Positions 32,617-43,168 of a stretch of DNA of 63,712 bases are shown here, piece by piece. The notes under the pieces were generated by a model. It saw only the letters and a program-made list of their open reading frames with translations, did not search any database and was not told the DNA's origin. A program made the position numbers and the translations under genes. The DNA comes from an uncultured Lachnospiraceae bacterium (GTDB lineage: Bacteria; Bacillota; Clostridia; Lachnospirales; Lachnospiraceae): contig CANPTH010000014.1 in assembly GCA_947576945.1 (NCBI GenBank), positions 1 to 63,712 of the forward strand, given 5' to 3'. Position 1 is the first letter of the stretch; each line of letters opens with the position of its first letter.

Positions 32617-34052
32617 GTAAACAATATGAAACCGTGATCGGGTTGGAAGTGCACGTGGAGCTCGCCACAAAGACCAAGATCTTCTGCGGCTGTTCCACCG
32701 CATTCGGTGCGGCGCCCAATACCCAGACCTGTCCGGTCTGCACGGGGATGCCGGGTTCTTTGCCGGTATTGAACAGGCAGGTTCTGGAGTATGCCATTGC
32801 GGTGGGCCTTGCCACCAACTGTGACATTACCCGCTATGCGAAATTCGACCGCAAGAACTATTTCTATCCGGACAATCCGCAGAACTATCAGATTTCCCAG
32901 CTCTATCTGCCCATCTGCAGAAACGGCGGCGTGGAGATCGAGACGGAGGAGGGCGGACGTAAGATGGTGGGGATCCATGAGATCCATATGGAGGAGGATG
33001 CCGGCAAGCTGCTCCACGATGCGTGGGAGGACTGTTCGCTGGTGGACTACAACCGTTCCGGCGTGCCGCTGATCGAGATCGTGTCCGAACCGGATATGCG
33101 CAGCGCAGAGGAAGTGATCGCTTATCTGGAGAAACTGCGTCTTTTGATCCAGTATCTGGGTGCGTCCGACTGTAAGCTGCAGGAAGGCTCCATGCGCGCA
33201 GATGTGAATCTGTCCGTGCGGAAAGCAGGGACAGAGCAGTTCGGTACCAGAACGGAGATGAAGAACCTGAATTCCTTTAAGGCCATTTCCCGGGCCATCG
33301 CCGGGGAGACGGAGCGGCAGATCGACCTGATCGAGTCCGGGGAAAAGGTAGTACAGGAGACGAGAAGGTGGGACGATGTAAAGGGAGAGTCCTATGCCAT
33401 GCGGAGCAAGGAGGATGCTCAGGATTACCGCTATTTTCCGGATCCGGATCTGACGCCGGTAGTGGTGAGCGACGAGATGCTCCAAAAGATCCGGGCCGCG
33501 CAGCCGGAATTTCGCAATGAAAAGATGCGGCGCTACAGGGAAGAATTCAGGCTTCCCGATTATGATATCGAGATCATTACCGAGTCCAGGCATATGGCGG
33601 ATCTTTTTGAGGCGGCGACGGCCATCTGCGGCCAGCCCAAGAAGGTGTCCAACTGGTTGATGGGAGAGACCCTGCGTCTGATGAAAGAGAAGGAGACGGA
33701 CGCCCAGGATCTGTGCTTTTCACCGGAGCATCTGGCGAAGCTGATCCGTCTTACGGACGAAAAGGTGATCACCGGTGCCGTGGCGAAGGAAGTCTTCGAG
33801 GTGATGTTTGCGGAAAATGTTGATCCGGAACGATATGTGGAGGAAAAGGGCTTAAAGAGCGTCAACGATGAAGGGGCTCTGCAAAAGACGGTCGCGGAAG
33901 TGATCGCCGCCAATCCGCAGTCTGTGGAGGATTACAGGAACGGGAAGGAGAAAGCCATCGGTTTTCTGGTAGGACAGACCATGAAAGCCATGAAAGGCAA
34001 GGCCGATCCGGCGGCAGTAAACCGGATCCTGAAAGAGGCGTGCAGAAAATAG
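32613..34052 (+). CDS. gatB: Asp/Glu-tRNA amidotransferase subunit B
   Basis: 479-residue kinase/transamidase subunit that activates the misacylated tRNA carboxyl group. Marks: VIGLEVHVELATKTKIFCGC, CPVCTGMPGSLPVLN, KNYFYPDNPQNYQISQ, GIHEIHMEEDAGKL, and the C-terminal helical and YqeY-like domains (GFLVGQTMKAMKGKADPAAVN). ATG overlaps the gatA stop. AGGAGG lies 8 nt upstream, inside gatA. Ends in a hairpin shared with the opposing gene. Confidence 0.95.
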   Translation: MSKQYETVIGLEVHVELATKTKIFCGCSTAFGAAPNTQTCPVCTGMPGSLPVLNRQVLEYAIAVGLATNCDITRYAKFDRKNYFYPDNPQNYQISQLYLPICRNGGVEIETEEGGRKMVGIHEIHMEEDAGKLLHDAWEDCSLVDYNRSGVPLIEIVSEPDMRSAEEVIAYLEKLRLLIQYLGASDCKLQEGSMRADVNLSVRKAGTEQFGTRTEMKNLNSFKAISRAIAGETERQIDLIESGEKVVQETRRWDDVKGESYAMRSKEDAQDYRYFPDPDLTPVVVSDEMLQKIRAAQPEFRNEKMRRYREEFRLPDYDIEIITESRHMADLFEAATAICGQPKKVSNWLMGETLRLMKEKETDAQDLCFSPEHLAKLIRLTDEKVITGAVAKEVFEVMFAENVDPERYVEEKGLKSVNDEGALQKTVAEVIAANPQSVEDYRNGKEKAIGFLVGQTMKAMKGKADPAAVNRILKEACRK

Positions 34053-34071
34053 GGCTATAAGAAGCCCTATT
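34048..34071. terminator. Hairpin between convergent gatB and the opposing gene
   Basis: Perfect stem AATAGGGCT (34048-34056) / AGCCCTATT (34063-34071). It contains the stop codons of both convergent genes. There is no long T-tract, so termination strength is uncertain. Confidence 0.55.
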
Positions 34072-34879
34072 CCCCCAATTTAAGATATTCAAGAAATCTG
34101 ACTACAAGCTCCGGCTGACTGTTGGAGACGGGAATGCCCAGAACCACATCAGCCGGATGCCCCTGATAATCATATTTGCTGTCTGCAAGATAAGCGTACA
34201 GCCCTGCGTCGGCCAGCGCATTATCCTCAGTAACGACGATTCCCACTGCCACCGGATCTTCCATGGTGGAAGGATCGCTGTGGTCGATGGTCAGCACGGA
34301 AAGATCGCGCACCTCGGTGGGATCATAGTCGTCGTCGGGGAAGGTGGCAGTATCCGTGTAGTAGAAATAAGGGCGGTATTTCTCAAGCTCTTCGGCGGAT
34401 AAAACATCCTCCAGAGGATAGAAATATTCTGCCTGCGCGTATTTTTCGAAAGTTGCCGTCTCGGCAGCGATGGCGCTGAGAGAACCGGTCTGCATCATGG
34501 CGGCCATCTTCTGCTGATTGGCCATGGTATATTGTGACAGATCGGTATCGGAAAGGGTCATGGAAGTGTCAATATAAACCTCATATTCGTCAGGATCGAT
34601 TTCGGCGTATTCCTGAAATTCGTCTGCCCACGTCTCCGGCAGAGCGGCGCTTACATCGCTGACACCGGCATTGATCAGGACTGCGTAGAAGCCGTAATCT
34701 TTGTAAGTGGCATACTGATAGATCAAAGAAGCGGCGGCAATGACCAGAGCGACTGTGACAAACGCATGAATCTTATAGTAATCCCAGAAGTAGGCGAACT
34801 TCTCCTTAGGAGTCATCCGGCCCATGGCCTTTCTGCGTTCTTCTCTGATTTCGTCTCCCACTGAATTACCGATTGCCAT
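34067..34879 (-). CDS. Membrane-anchored extracellular protein, unknown function
   Basis: 270 residues, minus strand, no family recognised. A cytoplasmic basic N-terminus (REERRKAMGRMTPKEKFAYFWDYYK) precedes one membrane helix (about 40-58). An acidic external domain of about 210 residues follows, with segments reminiscent of solute-binding proteins (YEVYIDTSMTLSDTDLSQY; VAVGIVVTEDNALADAGLYAYL). No lipobox. The start ATG at 34879 lies 470 nt from the divergent flagellin gene. Confidence 0.6.
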   Translation of the reverse strand: MAIGNSVGDEIREERRKAMGRMTPKEKFAYFWDYYKIHAFVTVALVIAAASLIYQYATYKDYGFYAVLINAGVSDVSAALPETWADEFQEYAEIDPDEYEVYIDTSMTLSDTDLSQYTMANQQKMAAMMQTGSLSAIAAETATFEKYAQAEYFYPLEDVLSAEELEKYRPYFYYTDTATFPDDDYDPTEVRDLSVLTIDHSDPSTMEDPVAVGIVVTEDNALADAGLYAYLADSKYDYQGHPADVVLGIPVSNSQPELVVRFLEYLKLGE

Positions 34880-35156
34880 GATTTTATCTCCGTTTCGTGT
34901 TGATGTGTCTGTGCCTTTGATCCCTGAGGGTATCTTTCTTTATGAATAAATGCTGCAAATAATCATCAGATTTGTTGTTTCTGTATGGCGCGTTCACGAA
35001 CGATGCGCGGTTTTGCCTGCTGATTATTTCTGCAGTCATCTATGATTATCTATGATAATTAGTTTGAAAAGCATTGTCAATTAAAGAACCATATTATTGT
35101 ATGAATTTTTCATGAAATAACTATAAAAGATTTTCCGGTTAGTACGGGGATGGTCT
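34880..35156. other. AT-rich divergent intergenic region
   Basis: Upstream region of the minus-strand membrane protein and of flagellin. It is rich in A and T; apart from the sigma-28 site just beyond it no definite signal or small gene was seen. Confidence 0.4.
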
Positions 35157-35183
35157 TAAGTATTTCATGAGATACGCCGATAT
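35157..35183 (+). promoter_or_regulatory. Sigma-28 (sigma-D) flagellin promoter
   Basis: TAAG (35157-35160), 15 nt, GCCGATAT (35176-35183), close to the consensus TAAA-N15-GCCGATAA. Transcription would start near 35190, leaving a leader of about 160 nt. The leader has GGA motifs around the ribosome site (GGTGGATGATAGGAGAG), so CsrA-type control of flagellin translation is possible but not shown. Confidence 0.8.
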
Positions 35184-35350
35184 ATACCTCATAATAGTCA
35201 GCGGCATAGAAGAATGAGATTATGCTTTCGGTTTTGTCGGAGTTTTTGTATATGGCATCGGCAGAGACTGAAAGCAGAGATTACTGTGCCGGTTACTATG
35301 GGTATCGGGGAATTCAGAATAAAAGAGGTGGATGATAGGAGAGAGAAACT

Positions 35351-36493
35351 ATGGTTGTAAAGCATAATATCACGGCGATGAATTCAAACCGCATGTTCAA
35401 CCTGACAAATAAGAGTCAGGCAGGATCTACGGAGAAGCTGTCTTCGGGATATAAGATCAACCGTGCGGCAGATGACGCGGCAGGGTTGTCTATATCTGAG
35501 AAAATGCGCCGCCAGATCAGGGGGCTTACGCAGGCATCAGCCAATGCGGCGGACGGTATTTCCTGCGTGCAGACGGCGGAGGGAGCTTTGAATGAAGTTC
35601 ACGATATGCTGCAGCGCATGAATGAGCTTGCGGTCAAAGGCGCTAACGGGACGTTGACCACAGACGACAGAAGTTATATTACGATGGAAGTCAGACAGCT
35701 GATGAGTGAGATTGACAGGATTCAGTCCACGACGACTTTCAATGAGCAGAATCTGCTGGATGGTTCTTTTACAGGTAAGGGACTGCAGGTGGGAGCGGAA
35801 TCAGGGCAGCACATTGCGATTACGATACGCAATATGTGTACGAATGATCTGATCGCCAGTGCGCTGGCGAAAGGGATATTCTACCAGACGAATAATAACA
35901 GCCCGCTTTGTCAGAAGATTGACAGTCCGAATCCGGATCATACAGGGTATCCGCAGGGCGTTATCGCTTATTGGGTGCCGCAGAACAGTACTTATGCGAA
36001 GCAGGAATATTGGGATAAGAGTACGGTTCAGCCCTGGGGATCTCCGGGACATTCCCATCTGCTTGGAGCTGAGGACTTAACGATCTTCCATAGCTTCTCT
36101 TTTGATGCGATCAGCGATGAAAATATCAAAGACAGGTTGACGACAGACTATAAGGTTGGGGCAACAGGAGGAACAGAAGAAGCGCTGGCGCTTGACAAGG
36201 CGGCCGATGTCCGCTATTTCCAGGCGCTCAATGCCTTTGCCAAGAGTGCGATCACCGATGTATCGGAGGTGCGTTCCAGCCTGGGCGCTGTCCAGAACAG
36301 ATTGGAGCATACGATCAGCAACCTGGACAATATTGTGGAGAACACCACGTCGGCGGAATCAGCCATCCGGGATACGGATATTGCTACGGAGATGGTGAAG
36401 TTCGCTAACAACAATATTCTTGCGCAGGCGGGGCAGTCCATGCTCAGTCAGGCGAATCAGGGTAATCAGAGTGCGCTGGCGCTGCTGCAGTAA
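35351..36493 (+). CDS. Flagellin 1
   Basis: Flagellar filament protein of 380 residues. The N-terminal D0/D1 block (MVVKHNITAMNSNRMFN ... LSSGYKINRAADDAAGLSISE) and the C-terminal D1/D0 block (NRLEHTISNLDNIVENTTSAESAIRD ... QAGQSMLSQAN) are standard. The central part (about 165-285) is a variable surface domain with no HExxH motif, so it is not a flagellinolysin. GGAGAGAG precedes the ATG. It is the promoter-proximal member of a tandem pair, under the sigma-28 site at 35157-35183. Confidence 0.97.
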   Translation: MVVKHNITAMNSNRMFNLTNKSQAGSTEKLSSGYKINRAADDAAGLSISEKMRRQIRGLTQASANAADGISCVQTAEGALNEVHDMLQRMNELAVKGANGTLTTDDRSYITMEVRQLMSEIDRIQSTTTFNEQNLLDGSFTGKGLQVGAESGQHIAITIRNMCTNDLIASALAKGIFYQTNNNSPLCQKIDSPNPDHTGYPQGVIAYWVPQNSTYAKQEYWDKSTVQPWGSPGHSHLLGAEDLTIFHSFSFDAISDENIKDRLTTDYKVGATGGTEEALALDKAADVRYFQALNAFAKSAITDVSEVRSSLGAVQNRLEHTISNLDNIVENTTSAESAIRDTDIATEMVKFANNNILAQAGQSMLSQANQGNQSALALLQ

Positions 36494-36590
36494 GAGTTAC
36501 AGGCGTGCCTGTCGATGAATTTGTGATTCCGCAGAGCGGAAACATGGAGGATAGAGTGAAGGCTGAACTGCTTCACGGATAGAAGAGAAT

Positions 36591-36636
36591 GAGGGTGTAA
36601 GGCTGACAGACGGAATTATAGCTTTACACTCTTTTT
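36591..36636 (+). terminator. Terminator between the two flagellin genes
   Basis: AGGGTGTAAGGCT pairs imperfectly with AGCTTTACACTCT, followed by TTTTT. It would separate, or partly attenuate, expression of the second flagellin; no sigma-28 site was found for that gene. Confidence 0.65.
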
Positions 36637-36691
36637 AAGCTACAGACGAGAGCGGGAGTGAAGATTGGGACACTTCGGAATGGAGGGAGAT

Positions 36692-37837
36692 ATGGTAGTA
36701 AAACATAATATCACGGCTATGAATTCGAACCGTATGTTCAATCTGACAAATAAGAGTCAGGCGAAATCTACGGAAAAGCTGTCTTCAGGATATAAGATCA
36801 ACCGCGCGGCAGACGACGCGGCGGGTTTGTCTATCTCAGAGAAGATGCGCCGCCAGATCAGAGGACTTACGCAGGCGTCAGCCAATGCGGCGGACGGTAT
36901 TTCCTGCGTACAGACGGCGGAGGGAGCTTTGAATGAAGTTCACGATATGTTACAGCGAATGAACGAGCTTGCGGTGAAGGGCGCGAATGGGACATTGACT
37001 ACCGCAGACAGAAGCTATGTCCAGATGGAAGTCAGGCAGCTGATGAGCGAGATAGACCGCATACAGTCTACGACTACGTTCAATGAGCAGAATCTGCTGG
37101 ATGGTTCTTTTCAGAATATTGGATTGCAGGTAGGGTCGGAATCCGGTCAGCATATTGCCATTACAATAGGTAATATGTGTACGAATGACTTGATCGCCAG
37201 CGCGTTGTCGAAGGGAATCTGTTATCAGACGAATGACCATACATCATTGTGCGATGGCCAGGATTTGCCGCCGATAGGAAATGAGAGGCCGGATGGGCTT
37301 TATTATCAGTATGCCTGGCCGGGCACCAGCACACATGTTAAAATACAGTATGTGAATCTGAATACAGTCCAGCCTTGGAGTGCGGCGGGACATTCCCACC
37401 TTCTGGCGGCAAGAGACCTGACTGTTTTTCACAGCTTTTCCTATAGTGCGATCACGGATGAAAGGGTGAAGAACAGGCTGACGACGGATGGCACTGCTCT
37501 TTTAGGACCGACAGGAGGTACAGAAGAGGACTTATCCGGCAGAGCGCCTGATATCCGGGATTTCCAGGCGCTTAATGCTTTTGCAAAAAGCGCGATCGAG
37601 GATGTGTCGGAAACCCGTTCCAATCTGGGCGCTATTCAGAATCGATTGGAGCATACGATCAGTAACCTGGATAACATTGTAGAGAATACTACGTCGGCGG
37701 AATCAGCCATCAGGGATACGGATATTGCTACGGAGATGGTAAAGTACGCCAATAACAATATTCTCGCACAGGCGGGACAGTCCATGCTCAGTCAGGCGAA
37801 CCAGAGTAACCAGAGCGCACTGTCGCTGCTGCAGTAA
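36692..37837 (+). CDS. Flagellin 2
   Basis: Second flagellin, 381 residues. Its ends are nearly identical to flagellin 1 over about the first 135 and last 80 residues, while the centre (about 165-285) is diverged, apart from islands such as QPW-x-x-x-GHSHLL and LT-x-FHSFS. GGAGGGAG lies just before ATG 36692. Tandem duplication with a changing core is the likely history. The spacer contains a terminator, so its level may be lower than that of flagellin 1. Confidence 0.96.
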   Translation: MVVKHNITAMNSNRMFNLTNKSQAKSTEKLSSGYKINRAADDAAGLSISEKMRRQIRGLTQASANAADGISCVQTAEGALNEVHDMLQRMNELAVKGANGTLTTADRSYVQMEVRQLMSEIDRIQSTTTFNEQNLLDGSFQNIGLQVGSESGQHIAITIGNMCTNDLIASALSKGICYQTNDHTSLCDGQDLPPIGNERPDGLYYQYAWPGTSTHVKIQYVNLNTVQPWSAAGHSHLLAARDLTVFHSFSYSAITDERVKNRLTTDGTALLGPTGGTEEDLSGRAPDIRDFQALNAFAKSAIEDVSETRSNLGAIQNRLEHTISNLDNIVENTTSAESAIRDTDIATEMVKYANNNILAQAGQSMLSQANQSNQSALSLLQ

Positions 37838-38033
37838 TATGTGTTTATTGTTTTTTCGGGTGTGCAGTGTTAGAATGGGTAAGATAGTGACAGACGGAGA
37901 GAGCAAACCGAAGACAGGGACGCAATCTGGCATAAGAAAGCCACACAGAGAGAAATAAGGCTGTGGATATAAGCTGCCTGGAGCAGATTCGGAGAGCAGG
38001 GATGTCTCCGGTGTGAGAAAGGAATAGGAGAAT

Positions 38034-39800
38034 ATGATGCAGTCAAGAACACACACATGTAATGCGCTCAGGCTGTCCGATGCGGGAAGTCAGGTGACAC
38101 TGGTCGGATGGTTTGAAAATATCAGACAGGTCAGTAAGAATCTGGGATTTTTGCAGCTCCGTGACTTTTACGGGGTAACGCAGATCGTCTTCGAGACGGA
38201 GGAGATGATGGAGCGGTTAGAGGGCGTGAACAAGGAGTCCACGCTGCTGGTCGAAGGTACGGTGCGGGAACGTTCCAACAAGACGAACACGATTCCCACC
38301 GGTGAGATCGAGGTGGTGCCCTGCCGCGTGGAGGTACTGGGCAAGTGTACGAACAATGTGCTGCCCTTCGAGATCAGACAGTCCAGGAATGCGGATGAGA
38401 ATATCCGTTTGAAATACCGTTATCTGGATCTGCGCAATCCGGAAGTGAAGGAGAAGATCCTCTTAAGAAGCCGTATTGTGACGGAACTGCGCCAGCGAAT
38501 GAACGATCTGGATTTCGTGGAGATCACCACGCCGATCCTGACCTGTTCGTCACCGGAGGGGGCCAGGGATTATCTGGTGCCGGCCAGGAATCATCCGGGG
38601 AAATTCTATGCGCTTCCGCAGGCGCCGCAGCAGTTTAAGCAGATCCTGATGGCGTCCGGCTTTGACCGTTATTTCCAGATCGCGCCCTGCTTCCGGGATG
38701 AGGATGCAAGAGCGGACCGTTCGCCGGGTGAGTTTTATCAGCTGGATATGGAGATGGCATTTGCCTCCCAGGAGGATGTGTTTAGCGTAATCGAGCAGGT
38801 GCTGCCGCCGGTATTCGAGAAGTACGGCACATACGATCAGGCGTCTGCGGCGCCTTTCGTGAGAATTCCTTATCTGGAAGCGCTGGAGAAGTACGGCACG
38901 GACAAGCCTGACCTGCGCATTGACCTGCTGGTGCAGGATGTGACGGAATTGTTCGGACAGTTTGATTTCGCACCGTTCAAGGATCATGTGATCAAGGCGG
39001 TGGTGACGGACGGCTATACGGCTACGAGAAAAGAGATTGATAAGATGTGCGCGGATGTGGAAGTGGAGACCGGCAGCAAGGCTTACTGGTTCCGTGTGGA
39101 CGAGGCCGGCAATTATGTGGGCGGTATCTCCAAATTCCTTGCAGAGCGCAAAGAAGAGGTGGATAAGCTGCTGGGATTAAAGCCGGGCGATTTCGTGGGT
39201 GTGACGGCCGGAGACAAGAATGCGGCGGTGAAGACTTCCGGCGTGCTGCGCAGGATGCTGGGCATGAAGTCGGAGGGCCATTTCAGACAGGCCTGCTACG
39301 AGTTCTGCTGGATCGTGGATTTCCCCATGTACGAGATCGGGGAGGAGTCCGGAGAGATGGAATTCTGCCATAATCCTTTTTCCATGCCCCAGGGCGGTAT
39401 GCAGGCGCTGGAGACGATGGAGCCGCTTTCCATTCTGGCTTATCAGTACGATCTGGTGTGCAACGGCGTAGAGCTGTCTTCCGGCGCGGTTCGTAATCAT
39501 GATCCGGAGATCATGGTGAAGGCGTTCCGGCTTGTGGGACTGGGCGAGGAAGACGTGAAGGCGAAATTCCCGGCCATGTACAACGCGTTCTGCTACGGTG
39601 CGCCGCCGCATGCAGGCATTGCTCCCGGCGTGGACAGAATGGTCATGCTGTTAGCCGGGGAGGACAGTATCAGGGAGGTCATTCCTTTCCCGATGAACAA
39701 GCAGGCCCAGGATATCATGATGGGCGCGCCCGCCGAAGTGGATGCAAGACAGCTTAAGGACGTGCATATCGAGATCAGTATGCCGAAGGAAGAGAAATAG
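38034..39800 (+). CDS. Aspartyl-tRNA synthetase, second copy (discriminating type suggested)
   Basis: 588-residue bacterial-type AspRS, clearly different from the one at 28830 though with the same motifs (FRDEDARADRSPGEFYQLDME; GAPPHAGIAPGVDRMVMLL). In the anticodon-binding domain it reads NIRQVSKNLGFLQLRD, with Leu-Gly at the place where the first copy has His-Gly; Leu is found in enzymes restricted to tRNA-Asp. No T-box precedes it. AGGAG lies 3 nt before ATG 38034 and 6 nt before ATG 38037; the second is the better start. It has its own strong terminator. Confidence 0.9.
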   Translation: MMQSRTHTCNALRLSDAGSQVTLVGWFENIRQVSKNLGFLQLRDFYGVTQIVFETEEMMERLEGVNKESTLLVEGTVRERSNKTNTIPTGEIEVVPCRVEVLGKCTNNVLPFEIRQSRNADENIRLKYRYLDLRNPEVKEKILLRSRIVTELRQRMNDLDFVEITTPILTCSSPEGARDYLVPARNHPGKFYALPQAPQQFKQILMASGFDRYFQIAPCFRDEDARADRSPGEFYQLDMEMAFASQEDVFSVIEQVLPPVFEKYGTYDQASAAPFVRIPYLEALEKYGTDKPDLRIDLLVQDVTELFGQFDFAPFKDHVIKAVVTDGYTATRKEIDKMCADVEVETGSKAYWFRVDEAGNYVGGISKFLAERKEEVDKLLGLKPGDFVGVTAGDKNAAVKTSGVLRRMLGMKSEGHFRQACYEFCWIVDFPMYEIGEESGEMEFCHNPFSMPQGGMQALETMEPLSILAYQYDLVCNGVELSSGAVRNHDPEIMVKAFRLVGLGEEDVKAKFPAMYNAFCYGAPPHAGIAPGVDRMVMLLAGEDSIREVIPFPMNKQAQDIMMGAPAEVDARQLKDVHIEISMPKEEK

Positions 39801-39828
39801 AGTGTAGAATCTAATTTAGCATTTTGTG

Positions 39829-39881
39829 CTCCTTCCTGTCGGGCGGATAGAATGATCCGTCTGACAGGAAGGAGATTTTTT
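39829..39881 (+). terminator. Intrinsic terminator of the second aspS
   Basis: Long stem CTCCTTCCTGTC ... GACAGGAAGGAG with inner GGCGGAT/ATCCGTC pairing, followed by ATTTTTT. Confidence 0.9.
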
Positions 39882-40165
39882 ATAAAAGTTGAAAAAAATA
39901 GATATTGAATTTTGTTGGTTGCCGTGGTATGCTTCTATAAACTTTCAACTTGTAACTTGTGTTATTCGCATACTTGATTTATCCGCCGTAAAACAAACCT
40001 CTTGCTTGAAACTTTGTCCGGTTTGTTATATGATTAAAATATATATTTCGACAAAAAGATCCCGGAGAGGACGTGCTGATCAGAGGCGGTGGTTTGCAGG
40101 CCTGCGGATTGATGCGGCAGGAACGGCCTGAACCGGGAGCAGGTCGAATACAGGAGGTATCATAG
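39882..40165. other. Intergenic region before the DUF6106 gene
   Basis: AT-rich. A possible promoter lies near 40003-40031 (TTGCTT or TTGAAA with TTATAT/TATATG), but spacing is not ideal. No gene seen. Confidence 0.35.
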
Positions 40166-40660
40166 ATGAGTGAAACATATGTGGAATGTCTGGTGGCCAG
40201 GAAACCTTCGGTGATCCTGTCTTTTTTGAAAATACTGCTGATCATGCTGACGGTGGTATTCCTCATGGTGGGAGGGGTGTTCCTTCCCGGTCTGGTGGTG
40301 GCGATCATTACCGGCGTTGGTGCGTACTTTGCCACGATGAATGCAAACATCGAGTATGAGTACCTGTATCTGGACAGGGAGATCAGTGTGGACAAGGTGA
40401 TGGCCAGGAGCCGCAGGAAGAAAGCCAATACTTTTTCGGTTGACAAGATGGAGATCCTTGCGCCGCTCAATTCACACAGACTGGATTCTTACAGGAACCG
40501 TAATTCCAAGACGCTGGATTACAGCTCCGGTGTTGCTGCGCAGCCGGAGAGAAGGTATATGATGATCTGCGAGGGAGATATGAAGGTTATTTTTGAACCG
40601 AATGCGGAGATGATCAAGGCGATTCAGAGCATTGCGCCGCGTAAGGTGTTTACAGATTAA
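40166..40660 (+). CDS. DUF6106 family membrane protein
   Basis: 164 residues. The N-terminus MSETYVECLVARKPS, two adjacent membrane helices (about 18-55) and a cytoplasmic domain starting NANIEYEYLYLDREISVDKV match DUF6106, a family of unknown function common in Lachnospiraceae. AGGAGG lies 8 nt before the ATG. It is followed by a hairpin terminator and then guaB. Confidence 0.8.
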   Translation: MSETYVECLVARKPSVILSFLKILLIMLTVVFLMVGGVFLPGLVVAIITGVGAYFATMNANIEYEYLYLDREISVDKVMARSRRKKANTFSVDKMEILAPLNSHRLDSYRNRNSKTLDYSSGVAAQPERRYMMICEGDMKVIFEPNAEMIKAIQSIAPRKVFTD

Positions 40661-40687
40661 TAGGTATGCATGGGATCATGGAAAAGA

Positions 40688-40718
40688 AATACTGTCAGTT
40701 AAGTTAACTGGCAGTATT
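40688..40718 (+). terminator. Hairpin terminator between DUF6106 gene and guaB
   Basis: AATACTGTCAGTTA pairs with TAACTGGCAGTATT (one mismatch), followed by CTTTAC; the T-tract is short. Confidence 0.55.
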
Positions 40719-40734
40719 CTTTACATAAATGTAA

Positions 40735-42264
<1,530 letters not shown>

Positions 42265-42340
42265 GAGACGAGAAGGCCGCGTAACATGCAGCCATTGAGG
42301 CACTGAAAATACAGGGAAGAAAGGCACGGTTATTTATTAT

Positions 42341-43054
42341 ATGGAAAAGAAATCTTTGGCGAAGGAGCTTTCCGGCAACAGCTATCCCGGCAGGGGGATC
42401 GTGATCGGGAAATCCGCGGACGGGAAATATGCGGTGACGGCTTATTTCATTATGGGAAGAAGCGTAAACAGCAGGAACCGGATCTTCGTGGAGGACGGTA
42501 CGGGAATCAGAACACAGGCGTTCGATCCTTCCAAACTGGAAGATCCCAGTCTGATCATCTATGCGCCGGTGCGGGTGCTGGGCAATAAGACGATCGTCAC
42601 CAACGGCGATCAGACGGATACCATCTATGAACTGATGGACAGGCAGCAGACCTTTGAGCAGGCGCTGCGTACCCGAGAGTTTGAGCCGGACGGGCCAAAC
42701 TACACGCCGCGTATTTCGGGGATCATGCATCTGGAGAATGGCGGATACAATTATGCGATGTCCATTTTAAAGAGCAACAATGGCGATCCGGCCTGCTGCA
42801 ACCGCTTTACGTTTGCTTACGAGAATCCGCTGGCAGGTGAGGGACGGTTTATCCATACGTATATGGGGGACGGCAATCCGCTGCCGAGCTTTGAGGGTGA
42901 GCCGAAGCTGGTCGGTGTGGAAGGTGATATCGACAGCTTTACGCAGATGATCTGGGAAAATCTGAACGAGGAGAATAAAGTTTCCCTGTTTGTCAGATTT
43001 ATCGAGATCGAGAGCGGAAAGTATGAGACGCGTATCATCAATAAGAATCAGTAA
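42341..43054 (+). CDS. purO: IMP cyclohydrolase, PurO type
   Basis: 237 residues, closing FAICAR to IMP. It matches the archaeal-type PurO fold rather than the N-terminal domain of bifunctional PurH: NSYPGRGIVIGKSADGKYAV, AYFIMGRSVNSRNR, RISGIMHLENGGYNYAMSIL and VSLFVRFIEIESGKYETRI. A free-standing AICAR formyltransferase lies 114 nt downstream, so together they replace PurH. The ribosome site is weak and distant. Confidence 0.85.
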   Translation: MEKKSLAKELSGNSYPGRGIVIGKSADGKYAVTAYFIMGRSVNSRNRIFVEDGTGIRTQAFDPSKLEDPSLIIYAPVRVLGNKTIVTNGDQTDTIYELMDRQQTFEQALRTREFEPDGPNYTPRISGIMHLENGGYNYAMSILKSNNGDPACCNRFTFAYENPLAGEGRFIHTYMGDGNPLPSFEGEPKLVGVEGDIDSFTQMIWENLNEENKVSLFVRFIEIESGKYETRIINKNQ

Positions 43055-43168
43055 GAGATCCATCCGGTCGGGCGTGCGGCGGTGTACGCCTGCCGGATGA
43101 TTGTAACAGTGAAGACGAAAGGTGAAACTGTTGCCGGAAGTCAGGACTGAGAAAGGATTGAGAGATTC

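Noticed and set aside
35351..37837. Flagellin central domains considered as metalloprotease (flagellinolysin)
   Set aside because: No HExxH motif in either centre.
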